A DNA stretch of 64,000 bases, taken from assembly GCA_003280605.1 (NCBI GenBank), contig QCEM01000001.1, positions 84,583 through 148,582 of the forward strand, in the 5' to 3' direction. The position numbers and the translations under genes are program-made. The stretch's first letter is position 1. The number at the start of each line of letters is the position of its first letter. The notes under the pieces were generated by a model that ran no database searches, was not told the DNA's origin, and worked only from the letters and a program-made list of their open reading frames with translations. This DNA is from SAR116 cluster bacterium AG-355-O21. Lineage in GTDB: Bacteria > Pseudomonadota > Alphaproteobacteria > Thalassobaculales > Thalassobaculaceae. Positions 63,477 through 64,000 of the stretch are shown piece by piece.

Positions 63477-64000
63477 GTGTGACACCGATATTGAAATTTT
63501 ACGTCTTGCTGTTGACGACCATGAGGTCGCTGCGGAACCCCGCCGTCTTGATAGTTGGCTTGCCAGTCATCCTTTTGTCCAGGGGAATGCTCAACCATTA
63601 TCACGTAGCCGCCTGAAAGCATTGATCGTCGGCGGTCACCTTCGCCTGAATGAGGCGACGTTAACTGACCCAGCGGCGGCGGTCAAACCAGGTCAAGTTT
63701 ATTTCCTGGCTTTACCGCCGGCCCAATCAACCGCGACCGAAGCACAAGATTTACCCCTAACAATCGTTTATGACGATGCTGACTTGGTGGTCATCGACAA
63801 AGCTGCCGGCATGGCCGTGCATCCGGCGCCGGGGACATTGTCCGGAACATTGGTGAACGCCCTGTTGTTCCAGTATGGCAATCAATTATCAGGGATCGGC
63901 GGGGTGCGCCGACCGGGCATCGTCCACCGCCTGGACAAAGATACCAGCGGGCTATTGGTGGTGGCGAAGAACGATCGTGCGCATCATGGTCTCAGCGCAC
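63475..64000 (+). CDS. rluD: RluD-family 23S rRNA pseudouridine synthase, N-terminal part
   Basis: The first 175 residues are present; the gene runs off the right edge. N-terminal S4-like domain (RRLDSWLASHPF, LSRSRLKALIVGGHLRLNEA) then the synthase domain with LTIVYDDADLVVIDKAAGMAVHPAPGTLSGTLVNALL (core VIDKAAGMAVHPAPG) and the catalytic motif HRLDKDTSGLLVVAKN with Asp of RLDKDT. It modifies helix 69 or another 23S site. Its start codon overlaps that of the divergent membrane protein gene in a CATG. Confidence 0.92.
   Translation, partial: MCDTDIEILRLAVDDHEVAAEPRRLDSWLASHPFVQGNAQPLSRSRLKALIVGGHLRLNEATLTDPAAAVKPGQVYFLALPPAQSTATEAQDLPLTIVYDDADLVVIDKAAGMAVHPAPGTLSGTLVNALLFQYGNQLSGIGGVRRPGIVHRLDKDTSGLLVVAKNDRAHHGLSA

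Noticed and set aside
1..64000. tRNA, rRNA, transposase, integrase, prophage or toxin-antitoxin genes
   Set aside because: Read through the intergenic regions and ORFs without finding convincing examples; short RNAs could still be missed by eye.

Overview
The window reads as the chromosome of a free-living Gram-negative bacterium, most probably an alphaproteobacterium. The evidence is gene order and family content. It has tilS-cpoB-pal-tolBARQ-ybgC-ruvBAC-yebC on one strand, then trpB-trpA-accD-folC followed by trxA-addA-addB-murU-amgK-tsaE on the other. It also has an AddAB nuclease instead of RecBCD, a phasin, an Atm1-type exporter and a DUF6476-like membrane protein beside rluD. I cannot place it below class level. 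No rRNA, tRNA, insertion sequence, prophage or CRISPR array was seen.

Layout. (1) 1-9.2 kb, minus strand: envelope-constriction (Tol-Pal) and Holliday-junction (RuvABC) core genes. (2) 9.3-15.5 kb: an accessory catabolic block with a split ThDP-dependent decarboxylase, a LysR regulator, a TauD-type dioxygenase, a metallo-beta-lactamase-fold hydrolase, a PCu(A)C copper chaperone and a phosphonoacetate hydrolase. It suggests organophosphonate or sulfonate use. (3) 15.5-20.6 kb, minus strand: htpG with a heat-shock-type promoter, a free-standing biotin-carrier domain, and a Lrp regulator / TauD dioxygenase / PLP aminotransferase set. (4) 20.7-29.4 kb: Atm1 exporter, a glycosyltransferase broken at a C9 tract, dtd, a SPOR-domain DD-carboxypeptidase, a phasin, and clpS-clpA. 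(5) 29.5-44.1 kb: trpBA-accD-folC and the convergent trxA-addAB-murU-amgK-tsaE operon, in which tsaE is fused to a methyltransferase-like domain. (6) 44.2-50.3 kb: a TPP riboswitch followed by a complete branched-chain-amino-acid-type (HAAT) ABC transporter, then pyrE and a GST. (7) 50.3-64 kb: metabolic genes for CoA-thioester, organic-acid, amine and amino-acid chemistry, ending in the start of an RluD-type pseudouridine synthase.

The strongest candidate for something new is region 6. A thiamin-pyrophosphate riboswitch directly precedes a LivK/LivH/LivM-LivG/LivF-type transporter, so a transporter architecture normally used for amino acids and amides probably imports thiamin or a thiamin precursor here. 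The operon also has a LivM-LivG fusion and a 14-bp tandem repeat, each copy carrying an ATG, at the livK-livH junction. Secondary points are the MTase-like/TsaE fusion, two long C/G homopolymers (one breaking a gene, one acting as a Shine-Dalgarno), and the phosphonate/sulfonate block.

Starts were chosen from Shine-Dalgarno sequences, signal peptides and family alignment from memory. No database search was possible.
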